This document shows positions 34,622-42,760 of a DNA stretch of 64,000 bases, piece by piece. Position numbers and translations under genes: made by a program. The notes below the pieces were generated by a model. It saw only the letters and a list, made by a program, of their open reading frames with translations, did not search any database and was not told the DNA's origin. Numbering within the stretch: position 1 is the first letter of the stretch; each line of letters starts with the position of its first letter. Origin of the DNA: Agrobacterium cucumeris (lineage in GTDB: Bacteria > Pseudomonadota > Alphaproteobacteria > Rhizobiales > Rhizobiaceae); the NCBI RefSeq assembly GCF_030036535.1, contig NZ_CP080387.1:2732501-2796500 (forward strand). Reading direction: 5' to 3'.

Positions 34622-35218
34622 TTAGTCTTCGTCTGTTTCGTTTTCATCGTTCTGGTTTGCGGCGGCGGCCTTTGCCGCCTTGTCTGCCCGCAACGCATCA
34701 CGAATAAGGTCGTCCGTCAGAATAAGCTTCGCATCGGAAAGCGCGCTGAACGGAACGATGACTGTCGGCTCCTCGCCATAGGCGATCTGGTCGCGTTCCA
34801 GCTTGAAGCCGTCCGCATCGACCTCGACGATCTTGCCGCGAAACCGCTTGCGGTTTTCGACCAGAATGGAGGTTTCGACCTTCACCAGATGACCCTGCCA
34901 GCGGGTGAAATCCGATTTGCGAACCATCGGCCGGTCAATGCCGGGCGAGGAAACTTCGAGATGATACGCTTTATCGACCGGATCTTCCACATCAAGAACC
35001 GGTGAAATGGCCATGGAGATCGCTTCGCAGTCCTCGACGGTCATGGTGCCGTCTTCGCGCTCGGCCATCACCTGCAGCGTCATGCCGTTCTGGTTGGAGA
35101 GCCGCACGCGCACCAGAAGATATCCCATACCCGCCAAAACAGGCTCGATGATCTCGGCAATGCGCTGGTCGATGCCCGTTTCAGTTATCAGTCGCGATTC
35201 TTGTGCGGTGTCTGCCAT
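34622..35218 (-). CDS. rimP: Ribosome maturation factor RimP
   Basis: 198 residues from the ATG at 35218, which follows GGAAGGCCAG. The longer in-frame start at 35341 would lie in the -10 region of the promoter and is not usable. The RimP N domain ([33 protein letters not shown]) is followed by the SH3-like C domain and a Lys/Ala/Asp/Glu tail. It helps 30S assembly and heads the nusA-infB operon. Confidence 0.93.
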   Translation of the reverse strand: MADTAQESRLITETGIDQRIAEIIEPVLAGMGYLLVRVRLSNQNGMTLQVMAEREDGTMTVEDCEAISMAISPVLDVEDPVDKAYHLEVSSPGIDRPMVRKSDFTRWQGHLVKVETSILVENRKRFRGKIVEVDADGFKLERDQIAYGEEPTVIVPFSALSDAKLILTDDLIRDALRADKAAKAAAANQNDENETDED

Positions 35219-35280
35219 CTGGCCTTCCGGTCTCTGATTTTCACCGGGCTCCTGGCCCGTGGTTTCCGGTTCGCCTAACG

Positions 35281-35310
35281 AAAAAGAGCGGAGCCTTGCG
35301 GCCCCACTCT
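35281..35310 (-). terminator. Terminator-like hairpin in the rimP-nusA-infB leader
   Basis: On the minus-strand RNA: AGAGUGGGGCC, loop GCAA, GGCUCCGCUCU followed by UUUUUC. This is an 11-bp stem with two G-U pairs and a GNRA tetraloop, about 23 bases after the predicted start point and 60 bases before rimP. It looks like a transcription attenuator for the operon that encodes NusA itself. Confidence 0.75.
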
Positions 35311-35339
35311 TCATCAAGCGATCAAGAATTTCAGGGGTC

Positions 35340-35367
35340 ATATAGACCCATCGGGGCGGGATTGCAA
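35340..35367 (-). promoter_or_regulatory. Promoter of the rimP-nusA-infB operon
   Basis: On the minus strand TTGCAA (35362-35367) and CTATAT (35340-35345) are separated by 16 bp, a good fit to the alphaproteobacterial vegetative promoter. The start point would be near 35333. Confidence 0.65.
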
Positions 35368-35505
35368 GGTTTTCGCGGGCGCTCCTGCTTCAATGGCGTC
35401 CGCAGCCACATTTTCACCTTCACCGTGTCGGAAGGGGTGGCATCATTCTGGGCACTGTCTATAGTTGCCGTTTAACAAATCGCAGTTGCATCAAGTGGAC
35501 AGAGC

Positions 35506-37134
35506 GTGCCTGACCGTAAATCGCCACTCGCGCCTTTAAGGCATTTGACTTACAGACGAATCTGGGTCGCCAGCCTTGCCTCGAATTTCGGCGGACTGAT
35601 CCAGGCGGTGGGCGCCGCATGGATGATGACCTCGCTTTCGAGTTCTGAAAACATGATCGCGCTGGTGCAGGCTTCCACCTCGCTGCCGATCATGATGTTT
35701 TCGCTGATTTCCGGCGCGCTGGCCGACAGTTTTGATCGTCGCCGCATTATGATCTCGGCGCAGCTCCTGATGCTGACGGCCTCCGTGCTGCTGACGGTTT
35801 TTGCCTGGTCCGGCTGGCTCACGCCCTGGCTGCTGCTGTTCTTCACCTTCATGATCGGCTGCGGCACGGCGCTCAACAATCCGTCCTGGCAGGCCTCCGT
35901 CGGTGAAATGGTGCCGCGCGAAGATTTGCCCGCCGCCGTAACGCTGAACAGCGTTGGTTTCAACATCACCCGCAGCGTCGGCCCCGCCATCGGCGGTATC
36001 ATCGTCGCTGCCGCCGGTGCCGCTGCCGCGTTTTTCGTCAATGCGCTCAGCTACTTCACCCTGCTTTACGCCCTGTTTCGCTGGCAGCCGCCCAAACACG
36101 CCTCGACCTTGCCGCGCGAGCAGCTTCTTGCCGCCATATCGGCCGGAATGCGCTATGTGGCGATGTCGCCCAATATCGGCAAGGTGCTGGTGCGCGGCTT
36201 TCTCTTCGGTCTCTCCGCCAGTGCCATCCTAGCCTTGATGCCGATCGTTGCCCGCGATCTGGTCGAGGGCGGTCCGTTGACCTATGGCGTCATGCTGGGC
36301 GCGTTCGGCGTTGGCGCCATTGGTGGCGCGCTCATCAGTGCCCGGCTGCGGGAAGTCATGTCCAGCGAATGGATCGTGCGTGTCGCCTTTTTAGGTTTCG
36401 CCTTCAGTTCCGGCATAACGGCAATCAGCACGAGCGCGATCATCACCTCGCTGGTTCTCACCGTCGCCGGCGCCTGCTGGGTGCTGGCGCTTTCCCTGTT
36501 CAATACCATCGTCCAGCTTTCCACCCCGCGCTGGGTGGTGGGCCGGGCGCTGTCGCTTTATCAGACACTGACCTTCGGCGGCATCGCGGTCGGCAGCTGG
36601 CTGTGGGGTGAACTGGCCGAAGATTACGGTATTTCCTATTCGCTTCTCTGTTCCTGCGTGCTGATGCTGCTCGGCGTCGTCGTTGGCCTCAAGCTCGCCA
36701 TGCCAGCCTTCGCCTCGCTCAATCTCGATCCGCTCAACCGCTTTGTCGAGCCGCCGTTGAGGCTTGATATCAAGCCGCGCAGCGGCCCGATCGCCATTCT
36801 CATCGATTATGAAATCCATGACGAGGATCTCGGCGAATTCCTGCCGCTGATGGCCGAGCGTCGCCGCATCCGCATCCGGGATGGCGCACGCAACTGGAAT
36901 TTGATGCGCGATCTCGAAAATCCTGACATCTGGACCGAGAGCTACCATGTGCCGACATGGGTGGAATATGTCCGCCATAACCACCGCCGCACCCAGGCGG
37001 ATGCCGAGGCCTGGGACCGGTTGCTGGAGCTTCATCGCGGCAAGACACGGCCGCGCGTGCACCGGATGATCGAGCGGCAGACCATTCCGCCGACCGACGA
37101 TATCTTCCACAAGCCGCATACCGATCAGCATTGA
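35506..37134 (+). CDS. MFS exporter with C-terminal monooxygenase-like domain
   Basis: 542 residues. Residues 1 to about 405 are a twelve-helix major facilitator of the MFS_3 (EntS-like, transmembrane secretion effector) group, including the FDRRRIM loop between helices 2 and 3. About 140 extra residues follow, starting with GPIAILIDYEIHDEDLGEFL, which look like the dimeric alpha-beta barrel (ABM-like) domain attached to some proteins of this group. The exported substrate is unknown. Starts at GTG. Divergent from rimP, convergent with the transglycosylase gene. Confidence 0.8.
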   Translation: MPDRKSPLAPLRHLTYRRIWVASLASNFGGLIQAVGAAWMMTSLSSSENMIALVQASTSLPIMMFSLISGALADSFDRRRIMISAQLLMLTASVLLTVFAWSGWLTPWLLLFFTFMIGCGTALNNPSWQASVGEMVPREDLPAAVTLNSVGFNITRSVGPAIGGIIVAAAGAAAAFFVNALSYFTLLYALFRWQPPKHASTLPREQLLAAISAGMRYVAMSPNIGKVLVRGFLFGLSASAILALMPIVARDLVEGGPLTYGVMLGAFGVGAIGGALISARLREVMSSEWIVRVAFLGFAFSSGITAISTSAIITSLVLTVAGACWVLALSLFNTIVQLSTPRWVVGRALSLYQTLTFGGIAVGSWLWGELAEDYGISYSLLCSCVLMLLGVVVGLKLAMPAFASLNLDPLNRFVEPPLRLDIKPRSGPIAILIDYEIHDEDLGEFLPLMAERRRIRIRDGARNWNLMRDLENPDIWTESYHVPTWVEYVRHNHRRTQADAEAWDRLLELHRGKTRPRVHRMIERQTIPPTDDIFHKPHTDQH

Positions 37135-37155
37135 GAGGCGAGGGCTAAAAGCGGA

Positions 37156-38478
37156 TTATCTCAGCGTCGCCTTCAGCGTCGCATCGGGAAAACACGTCGG
37201 TGAAAGACCGTTTTTCGCCTGCCAGTCGCCAAGTGAACGGCGCGTCTTGAAGCCGGCCAACCCGTCCGCCTTGCCGACGTCGTAACCCTTGGCAACCAGT
37301 GCCTTCTGCATGGCCAGAACATCCGAGCGCAGCATAGAGCCGACATTGCCCCATTCCGCCTTGAATGGCCCCGCCCCATGGGCGATGCGGTCGGCGAGAT
37401 TGCCGATGAACAGGGCGTAGAGATCGGAATTGTTGTATTCCTTGATGACGTAGAAATTCGGCGTCACCACGAATTCCGGCCCATGCCGCCCGGCTGGTAC
37501 CAGCATCATGCCATCGGCGGTAAGGTCATTGGCCGGAAAGGCTTTTCCGGAAATGCGGGTGATGCCCATCTTCGCCCAGTCGGCCACCGGCCGTGCAAGG
37601 TCCGGGCCTTCCTGCGCGCAGGAGACATTGGCCGGGATCGAGGCTTCGAAGCCCCAGTCGCGATTGCGCTGCCAGCCGCGCTGAGAAAGATAGTTCGCTA
37701 TGGATGCCAATGCGTCCGGTACGGAGTTCCAGATATCCCGCCGGCCGTCGCCATCGAAATCCACCGCATATTTGAGGTAGCTCGACGGCATGAATTGCGG
37801 CTGACCGAGCGCCCCGGCCCAGGAGCCCATCATGCGTGAAGCTGCAACATCGCCGCTTTCGACGATCTTCAGTGCGTCGATCAGCTCGGTGCGGAACATC
37901 TCCTTGCGGGTGGACATATAGGCCTTCGTAGCCAGCACATCGACCACCGAATGCGGCAGTTTCGCGCGGCCGAAACCGGATTCGCGGCCCCAGATCGCGA
38001 CGATGATATCGCCGGGCACGCCATATTTCGCTTCGATGCGACGAAGGGTGGCTGCATGGGTTGCGGCAAGCGACCGACCGGTGCCGGCAAGCCCCTGCAA
38101 TCGCTTCTCGGAGAAATAGGCGCCCGGTGAAGAGAATTCGGCCTGGCTCTGGCTTTGTTCCTTCGGCGGTTTCTGGCCGGGGATGACGAGATCAGGCAGC
38201 TTCCAGTTGATGGAAAGACCGGTGAGCGCAGCATCGAGCGTCTTTTGCGAAATACCCGCCTTGCGTGCTTCCGGCCAGACTTCCTTTTTCAGCCATGTAT
38301 TGAATTCGGCGTCGTATCGGGCGGCGGCTGCACGGGTTGGCACAGATTGCGCCATGGCCGCCGTCGCTGAAAAAACGGAAAGAATGGCAGCCAGTGCCTT
38401 GAAGCTTTTCCAGGAAAAGTGGAGCTCGGTTTTCCGTCCGGAAATGCGCCAGGACAAACAATCAAATCGGTTTCGCAT
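37156..38478 (-). CDS. Lytic murein transglycosylase (MltB family)
   Basis: 440 residues. The SLT_2 transglycosylase domain (about 50-340) has the catalytic glutamate in VAIWGRESGFG. The C-terminal PG_binding_1 domain has LQKALVAKGYDVGKADG. It cleaves peptidoglycan glycan strands in the periplasm. The ATG at 38478 follows GAGGAGACCG, but the hydrophobic signal sequence only begins near residue 25 (FKALAAILSVFSATAAMA). The added N-terminal stretch is encoded by a palindromic repeat (38403-38448) read in frame. It lies 39 bases after recR on the same strand. Confidence 0.87.
   Translation of the reverse strand: MRNRFDCLSWRISGRKTELHFSWKSFKALAAILSVFSATAAMAQSVPTRAAAARYDAEFNTWLKKEVWPEARKAGISQKTLDAALTGLSINWKLPDLVIPGQKPPKEQSQSQAEFSSPGAYFSEKRLQGLAGTGRSLAATHAATLRRIEAKYGVPGDIIVAIWGRESGFGRAKLPHSVVDVLATKAYMSTRKEMFRTELIDALKIVESGDVAASRMMGSWAGALGQPQFMPSSYLKYAVDFDGDGRRDIWNSVPDALASIANYLSQRGWQRNRDWGFEASIPANVSCAQEGPDLARPVADWAKMGITRISGKAFPANDLTADGMMLVPAGRHGPEFVVTPNFYVIKEYNNSDLYALFIGNLADRIAHGAGPFKAEWGNVGSMLRSDVLAMQKALVAKGYDVGKADGLAGFKTRRSLGDWQAKNGLSPTCFPDATLKATLR
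38403..38448 (+). repeat. Palindromic repeat inside a coding region
   Basis: GCTTTTCCAGGAAAAGTG, then CGGTTTTCCGTCCGGAAATG. A well-preserved copy of the dispersed element. It covers roughly codons 11-25 of the lytic transglycosylase gene on the opposite strand, without breaking its frame. Confidence 0.8.
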
Positions 38479-38517
38479 TCGGTCTCCTCTTTGGGTCGCG
38501 GGGAGTGAAGGAAGGTG

Positions 38518-39123
38518 TCAGATCGTCGTGCGGGCCCGAAGCGCCGCCGTCAATGTGCCTTCGTCGAGATAATCCAGCTCGCCGCCCACCGGCACGCCAT
38601 GTGCAAGCCGGGTGATCTTGATACCGAGATCGGAGAGGCGGTCGGTGATATAATGGGCGGTTGCCTGCCCCTCAACTGTCGCATTGACGGCGATGATAAG
38701 CTCGCGAATGCCACCGACGCTGACACGGTCGATCAGCCCCTTGATGTTCAGATCTTCCGGCCCCACACCGTCGAGCGGCGACAGCGTGCCGCCCAGCACA
38801 TGATAGGCGGTGTTCATGGCGCCCGCCCGTTCCAGCGCCCACAGATCCGAAACATCCTCGACAACGATGATGACCGACTGGTCGCGCCGGTCGTCGGCGC
38901 AAACGGTGCAGGGGTCGATGGTATCGACATTGCCGCAGCAGGAGCAGATTTTCACCTTGTCATAGGCCTCGCCCATGGCGTGGCCCAGCGGCCCGAGAAG
39001 CTGCTCCTTCTTTTTGATGAGATGCAGCGCCGCCCGCCGCGCCGAGCGGGGGCCAAGCCCCGGCACTTTTGCCAGAAGCTGGATCAGTTTTTCGATTTCC
39101 GGACCGGTGACTCGTTTTGCCAT
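38518..39123 (-). CDS. recR: Recombination protein RecR
   Basis: 201 residues: helix-hairpin-helix ([17 protein letters not shown]), C4 zinc finger ([16 protein letters not shown]) and Toprim domain ([15 protein letters not shown]). It acts with RecF and RecO to load RecA on gapped DNA; recF is also in this window. In many genomes recR directly follows dnaX-ybaB. Here an oppositely oriented MOSC gene lies between. Confidence 0.95.
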   Translation of the reverse strand: MAKRVTGPEIEKLIQLLAKVPGLGPRSARRAALHLIKKKEQLLGPLGHAMGEAYDKVKICSCCGNVDTIDPCTVCADDRRDQSVIIVVEDVSDLWALERAGAMNTAYHVLGGTLSPLDGVGPEDLNIKGLIDRVSVGGIRELIIAVNATVEGQATAHYITDRLSDLGIKITRLAHGVPVGGELDYLDEGTLTAALRARTTI

Positions 39124-39181
39124 GAGCGCTTTCTACTGCATAAATCGGGAAACGGGAATCATGAAGCACGAAGGGCAGTTC

Positions 39182-39796
39182 ATGAAAATACAGGCGGTGT
39201 GCCGGGGCGAGGCCAAAAAACTGCCGGGAAAGACGATGAAGACGGGCATCTTCAAACATCCCGTGCAAGGCCCGGTCATGGTGGATGCCGAGGGCATTGT
39301 CAGCGACGCCGTGTGCAATCGCAAACATCACGGCGGGCCGGATCAGGCGATTTACGTCATGGGCTCCATTGATCTCGACTTCTGGTCGCGGATATTGGGC
39401 TTTGTGGTCGAGCCCGGATTTTTCGGCGAAAACCTCGTCCTGGAGGGTGTCGACAGCGCAAAGCTGCATGTGGGTGACAGGTTTTCAGCCAGCGAAGTCA
39501 TGCTGGAGGTAACCGCTGCCCGCATTCCTTGCGCTACACTCTCGGCCCGGATCGGCGATCCCGATTTCGCCCCGCGCTTCAGGCAGGCGGGCCAGCCGGG
39601 CTTTTATTGCCGGGTGCTGAAAGGCGGAATGCTTGCCGCCGGCGAGGATATCGCCTTCGAACCCTATCAGGGAACGAAACTGCCGATACCAACTATTCTC
39701 CAGCGCTTTCGCCCCATGCAGCTTAATGCAGCCGAGCGCATGGCCTATCTGGAAACGCCACTTGCCAGCCGGTTTCGCGCGATGCTGGAGGCCTAA
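39182..39796 (+). CDS. MOSC domain protein (YiiM-like)
   Basis: About 204 residues from the ATG at 39182, which has AAGGG at good distance. An in-frame ATG at 39161 would add seven residues. The MOSC core (GPVMVDAEGIVSDAVCNRKH, GGPDQAIYVMG, GFFGENLVLEG) and the conserved cysteine (ARIPCATLSARIG) indicate molybdenum-cofactor-dependent chemistry like that of YiiM, which reduces N-hydroxylated compounds. It sits on the plus strand between minus-strand recR and ybaB. Confidence 0.8.
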   Translation: MKIQAVCRGEAKKLPGKTMKTGIFKHPVQGPVMVDAEGIVSDAVCNRKHHGGPDQAIYVMGSIDLDFWSRILGFVVEPGFFGENLVLEGVDSAKLHVGDRFSASEVMLEVTAARIPCATLSARIGDPDFAPRFRQAGQPGFYCRVLKGGMLAAGEDIAFEPYQGTKLPIPTILQRFRPMQLNAAERMAYLETPLASRFRAMLEA

Positions 39797-39863
39797 ATTC
39801 TGCCTTGAGACGAGGACGGCGAATGCTCAGCAGCGTTTCGCCATCCTGTCAGTCGATATGATA

Positions 39864-40187
39864 TCAGAACGGCAACTTCATGCCCGGCGGCAGCGGCAGA
39901 CCGGCGGTCAGGCCCGCCATCTTTTCCTGCGCCTGTGCTTCGCCCTTTCCCTTGGCGTCCTTATGGGCCGCCACGATCAGGTCCTCGAGAATTTCCACCT
40001 CTTCTTCCTTCAACAGCGAAGGATCGATTTTCAGGCTGCGCATTTCGCCCTTGCCGTTGAGAACGACGGTCACCAGACCGCCGCCGGCCCTGCCTTCGAC
40101 TTCAAGGGCGGCGATTTCTTCCTGCACCTTTTCCATCTTGGACTGCATTTCCTTGACCTTGCCCATCATGCCCATGATGTCACGCAT
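39864..40187 (-). CDS. YbaB/EbfC nucleoid-associated protein
   Basis: 107 residues. The YbaB tweezer fold is recognisable: [19 protein letters not shown], then [19 protein letters not shown] and the helix [13 protein letters not shown]. It binds DNA as a dimer. It starts 27 bases after dnaX, the standard dnaX-ybaB pairing. Confidence 0.93.
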   Translation of the reverse strand: MRDIMGMMGKVKEMQSKMEKVQEEIAALEVEGRAGGGLVTVVLNGKGEMRSLKIDPSLLKEEEVEILEDLIVAAHKDAKGKGEAQAQEKMAGLTAGLPLPPGMKLPF

Positions 40188-40214
40188 GTGCCAAACTCCT
40201 GTTTTTGTTGTATA

Positions 40215-42089
40215 TTAAAACTCGATATCGTCGCCGGGAAGAATGTCGCCTTCGCTCGATTCGGCAACCGATGGCGGAGCGATCTCGTCCGCCTCGTCCT
40301 GTTCGACAGCCCTGATGCGCACGTCGGTGATCTTTGCGCCGGGGAATTGCTGGAGAATGGCCACGACGTCAGGATCCTGCCTCGCATCGACAAGGCGGGC
40401 GTCGCGGGCGTTGCCCTCGGCCTCCACCAGGGTCGGCTGGCCCTCTTCCTTGCTGAGGCTGACGATCCAGTGGATACCGGTCCACTCCTTCAGCCTCACG
40501 CCAAGCTCGCCGGGCAGGGAGCCGGGGGCACCATCGCCAAGGCGCATATCGAGCCGGCCTGGTTCCAGCCGGACCAGCCGCACAAAGTTGCGCACCTTCG
40601 CCCGCATGACGGGATCGCGATTTTTCTGGCAGAGATCGGCAATATCCTGCATCGAATTGACCGGAACCTTCGGCTCCGGCCGTTCTTCGCTCTTCGGTGT
40701 GGCGATCTGCATGTCGTGCGGGCGGCTGTCGGGAACGGCGCGCAACATCGCAGATGTCTGCGGTGTTGCCGGGCGCTGTGCGGGAAGATCGACGGGTCTT
40801 GCCGCAGCCACGGTTTGCGCTGACGAATAAGCCCGCGCCCCGCCACCATTGCCGCCGCCCGAAGGCGCGCCGTTGGCATAGCCGCCATCACCGTTGGAAA
40901 GCTCAAGCAGCCGCCGCGCCGCATCTTCGGGCGCAGGCAGATTGGCGGCATGCGAAAGCCGGATCAGCACCATTTCGGCAGCACCCGCAGGCCGCGAAGC
41001 ATTTTCCGTTTCCGGAATGCCCTTCAGCAGCATCTGCCAGATGCGCGACAGGGCCGTCACCGCGATGGTTTCGGCAAATTCCGCGCCACGCACACGTTCG
41101 ATCTCGGACAGAGAAGGATCGTCTGCCGCGTCAGGCACATATTTCATGCGGGTGACAAGGTGGGTGAAATCGGCAAGGTCGTTCAACACCACGACAGGGT
41201 TCGCGCCCGCCTCATATTGGCCGTTGAATTCCGAAAGGGCTGCAGCGATATCGCCTTTGACGACATGCTGGAAAAGATCGACGATGCGCGCCCGGTCGGC
41301 AAGGCCCAGCATGCCGCGCACGGCTTCGGCCTCCACGCGGCCGCCGCCATGGGCAATTGCCTGATCGAGCAGGGAAAGGCCGTCACGCGCCGAACCCTCG
41401 GCTGCACGGGCGATCATCGACAGTGCCTGCGGCTCAGCCTCAAAACCTTCCTTGCCGGCAATGGCGGTGAACAGACCGACGAGATCGGCAGCGCTGATGC
41501 GGCGCAGGTCGAAGCGTTGGCAGCGTGACAGAACGGTGATCGGAACCTTGCGAATTTCGGTGGTCGCGAAGATGAATTTCACGTGCTCCGGCGGCTCTTC
41601 AAGAGTCTTTAGAAGACCGTTGAAAGCCTGCGTCGACAGCATGTGCACTTCGTCGATGATATAGACCTTGTAGCGCGCCGAGACCGGGCGATATCGCACC
41701 TGCTCGATGATCTCGCGGATATCGTCGATGCCGGTATGGGAGGCCGCGTCCATCTCGATCACGTCGACATGCCGGCCTTCCATGATCGCCTGGCAATGTT
41801 CGCCGGGGATACGCAGGTCGATGGTCGGCTTGTCGATGGTGTCGGTCTTGTAATTCAGCGCGCGGGCGAGAATGCGAGCCGTGGTCGTCTTGCCCACGCC
41901 GCGGACGCCGGTCAGCATATAGGCCTGCGCGATGCGGCCGGTCTCGAACGCATTGGTCAGCGTGCGGACCATCGGCTCCTGGCCGACCATCAGATCGGAA
42001 AAATCCTTCGGGCGATATTTGCGCGCCAGTACCCGATAGCCGGTCCCGACCTGGGATTCGCTTGTGGTGGTGGGTACGGTGTCGCTCAT
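40215..42089 (-). CDS. dnaX: DNA polymerase III subunit gamma/tau
   Basis: Clamp-loader ATPase of 624 residues from the ATG at 42089. Walker A GVRGVGKT (61-68), DEVH (146-149), arginine finger in SRCQRFD. Domain III is followed by a Gly/Pro/Ala-rich linker and the tau C-terminal part. The four-cysteine zinc module that E. coli DnaX carries after Walker A is reduced to one cysteine (C99 in GEHCQAI). No clear slippery heptamer was seen, so a separate gamma form is not evident. The frame runs on upstream into the SRP RNA gene, which is not coding. Confidence 0.94.
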   Translation of the reverse strand: MSDTVPTTTSESQVGTGYRVLARKYRPKDFSDLMVGQEPMVRTLTNAFETGRIAQAYMLTGVRGVGKTTTARILARALNYKTDTIDKPTIDLRIPGEHCQAIMEGRHVDVIEMDAASHTGIDDIREIIEQVRYRPVSARYKVYIIDEVHMLSTQAFNGLLKTLEEPPEHVKFIFATTEIRKVPITVLSRCQRFDLRRISAADLVGLFTAIAGKEGFEAEPQALSMIARAAEGSARDGLSLLDQAIAHGGGRVEAEAVRGMLGLADRARIVDLFQHVVKGDIAAALSEFNGQYEAGANPVVVLNDLADFTHLVTRMKYVPDAADDPSLSEIERVRGAEFAETIAVTALSRIWQMLLKGIPETENASRPAGAAEMVLIRLSHAANLPAPEDAARRLLELSNGDGGYANGAPSGGGNGGGARAYSSAQTVAAARPVDLPAQRPATPQTSAMLRAVPDSRPHDMQIATPKSEERPEPKVPVNSMQDIADLCQKNRDPVMRAKVRNFVRLVRLEPGRLDMRLGDGAPGSLPGELGVRLKEWTGIHWIVSLSKEEGQPTLVEAEGNARDARLVDARQDPDVVAILQQFPGAKITDVRIRAVEQDEADEIAPPSVAESSEGDILPGDDIEF

Positions 42090-42168
42090 TGCCTCGCCAG
42101 TTTGTTTTGCCAGTTTGTCTTGGGGCGCTGAACTGGCCCGGCGAAAGCTGAGCACGTCTTTTAAAAAA

Positions 42169-42270
42169 GGTGGGAGGCTGGCACGGCGACCCGTGCCGGG
42201 CTCGTTAGGGCTGCTTCCTTCCGGACCTGACCCGGTTGGCGAGTGGCTCGTCCACCACCAACCTCCCGGG
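42169..42270 (-). ncRNA. ffs: SRP RNA (4.5S type)
   Basis: Minus-strand RNA with the invariant SRP domain IV sequence GGTCAGGTCCGGAAGGAAGC. The 5' GGGAGG pairs with CCTCCC at the 3' end, about 100 nt in all, and TTTTTTAAAAG follows. It forms the signal recognition particle with Ffh. It is transcribed towards dnaX, 80 bases upstream of it, as in many bacteria. Confidence 0.95.
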
Positions 42271-42331
42271 GCCACATATCGGCAATATCGACAGCAAATG
42301 CAAGCCAAGCCTTCAAAAAACTGCTATCACA

Positions 42332-42760
42332 ATGAAAACAAACATGGAGGACACCTTGGAGACATTCCGGCTGGACGACAGGCTGGCACGCGATAGCGTG
42401 CTTGTGACGCGTTTGGGGCTATGCGAATTGCGTTTGCAGAATGACAGCCGCTGGCCCTGGCTGGTGCTGGTGCCGCAGCGAGACGGTGTCAGCGAATTGT
42501 TCGATCTCACCCCGCTCGATCAGGCCATGTTGACATTTGAGACCAATCTCGTCGCCGCTGCGCTGAAAGAAGTCACAGGGGCCATCAAGATCAATGTCGG
42601 TGCGCTGGGCAACATCGTCCGGCAGCTTCATGTTCATATTATCGCCCGCAACGAAGGCGACACCTGCTGGCCCGGCCCCATCTGGGGGCACGGAACGCCG
42701 GTGCCTTATGCGGCGGGTGAAAAGGAAACTTTGATGAAAAAAATCTCCGGCGCGCTCTGA
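42332..42760 (+). CDS. HIT-family protein
   Basis: Up to 142 residues. Possible starts are ATG 42332, ATG 42344 or TTG 42356, and only the last has a good ribosome-binding site (GGAGG five bases before it). The HIT region reads NIVRQLHVHIIARNEGD: the first histidine of the HxHxH triad is glutamine, while the second (nucleophile in HIT enzymes) and third remain. It is followed by a conserved WPGPIWG. Probably a nucleotide-binding hydrolase. It is coupled to nudC by a TGATG overlap, which fits nucleotide housekeeping. Confidence 0.8.
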   Translation: MKTNMEDTLETFRLDDRLARDSVLVTRLGLCELRLQNDSRWPWLVLVPQRDGVSELFDLTPLDQAMLTFETNLVAAALKEVTGAIKINVGALGNIVRQLHVHIIARNEGDTCWPGPIWGHGTPVPYAAGEKETLMKKISGAL

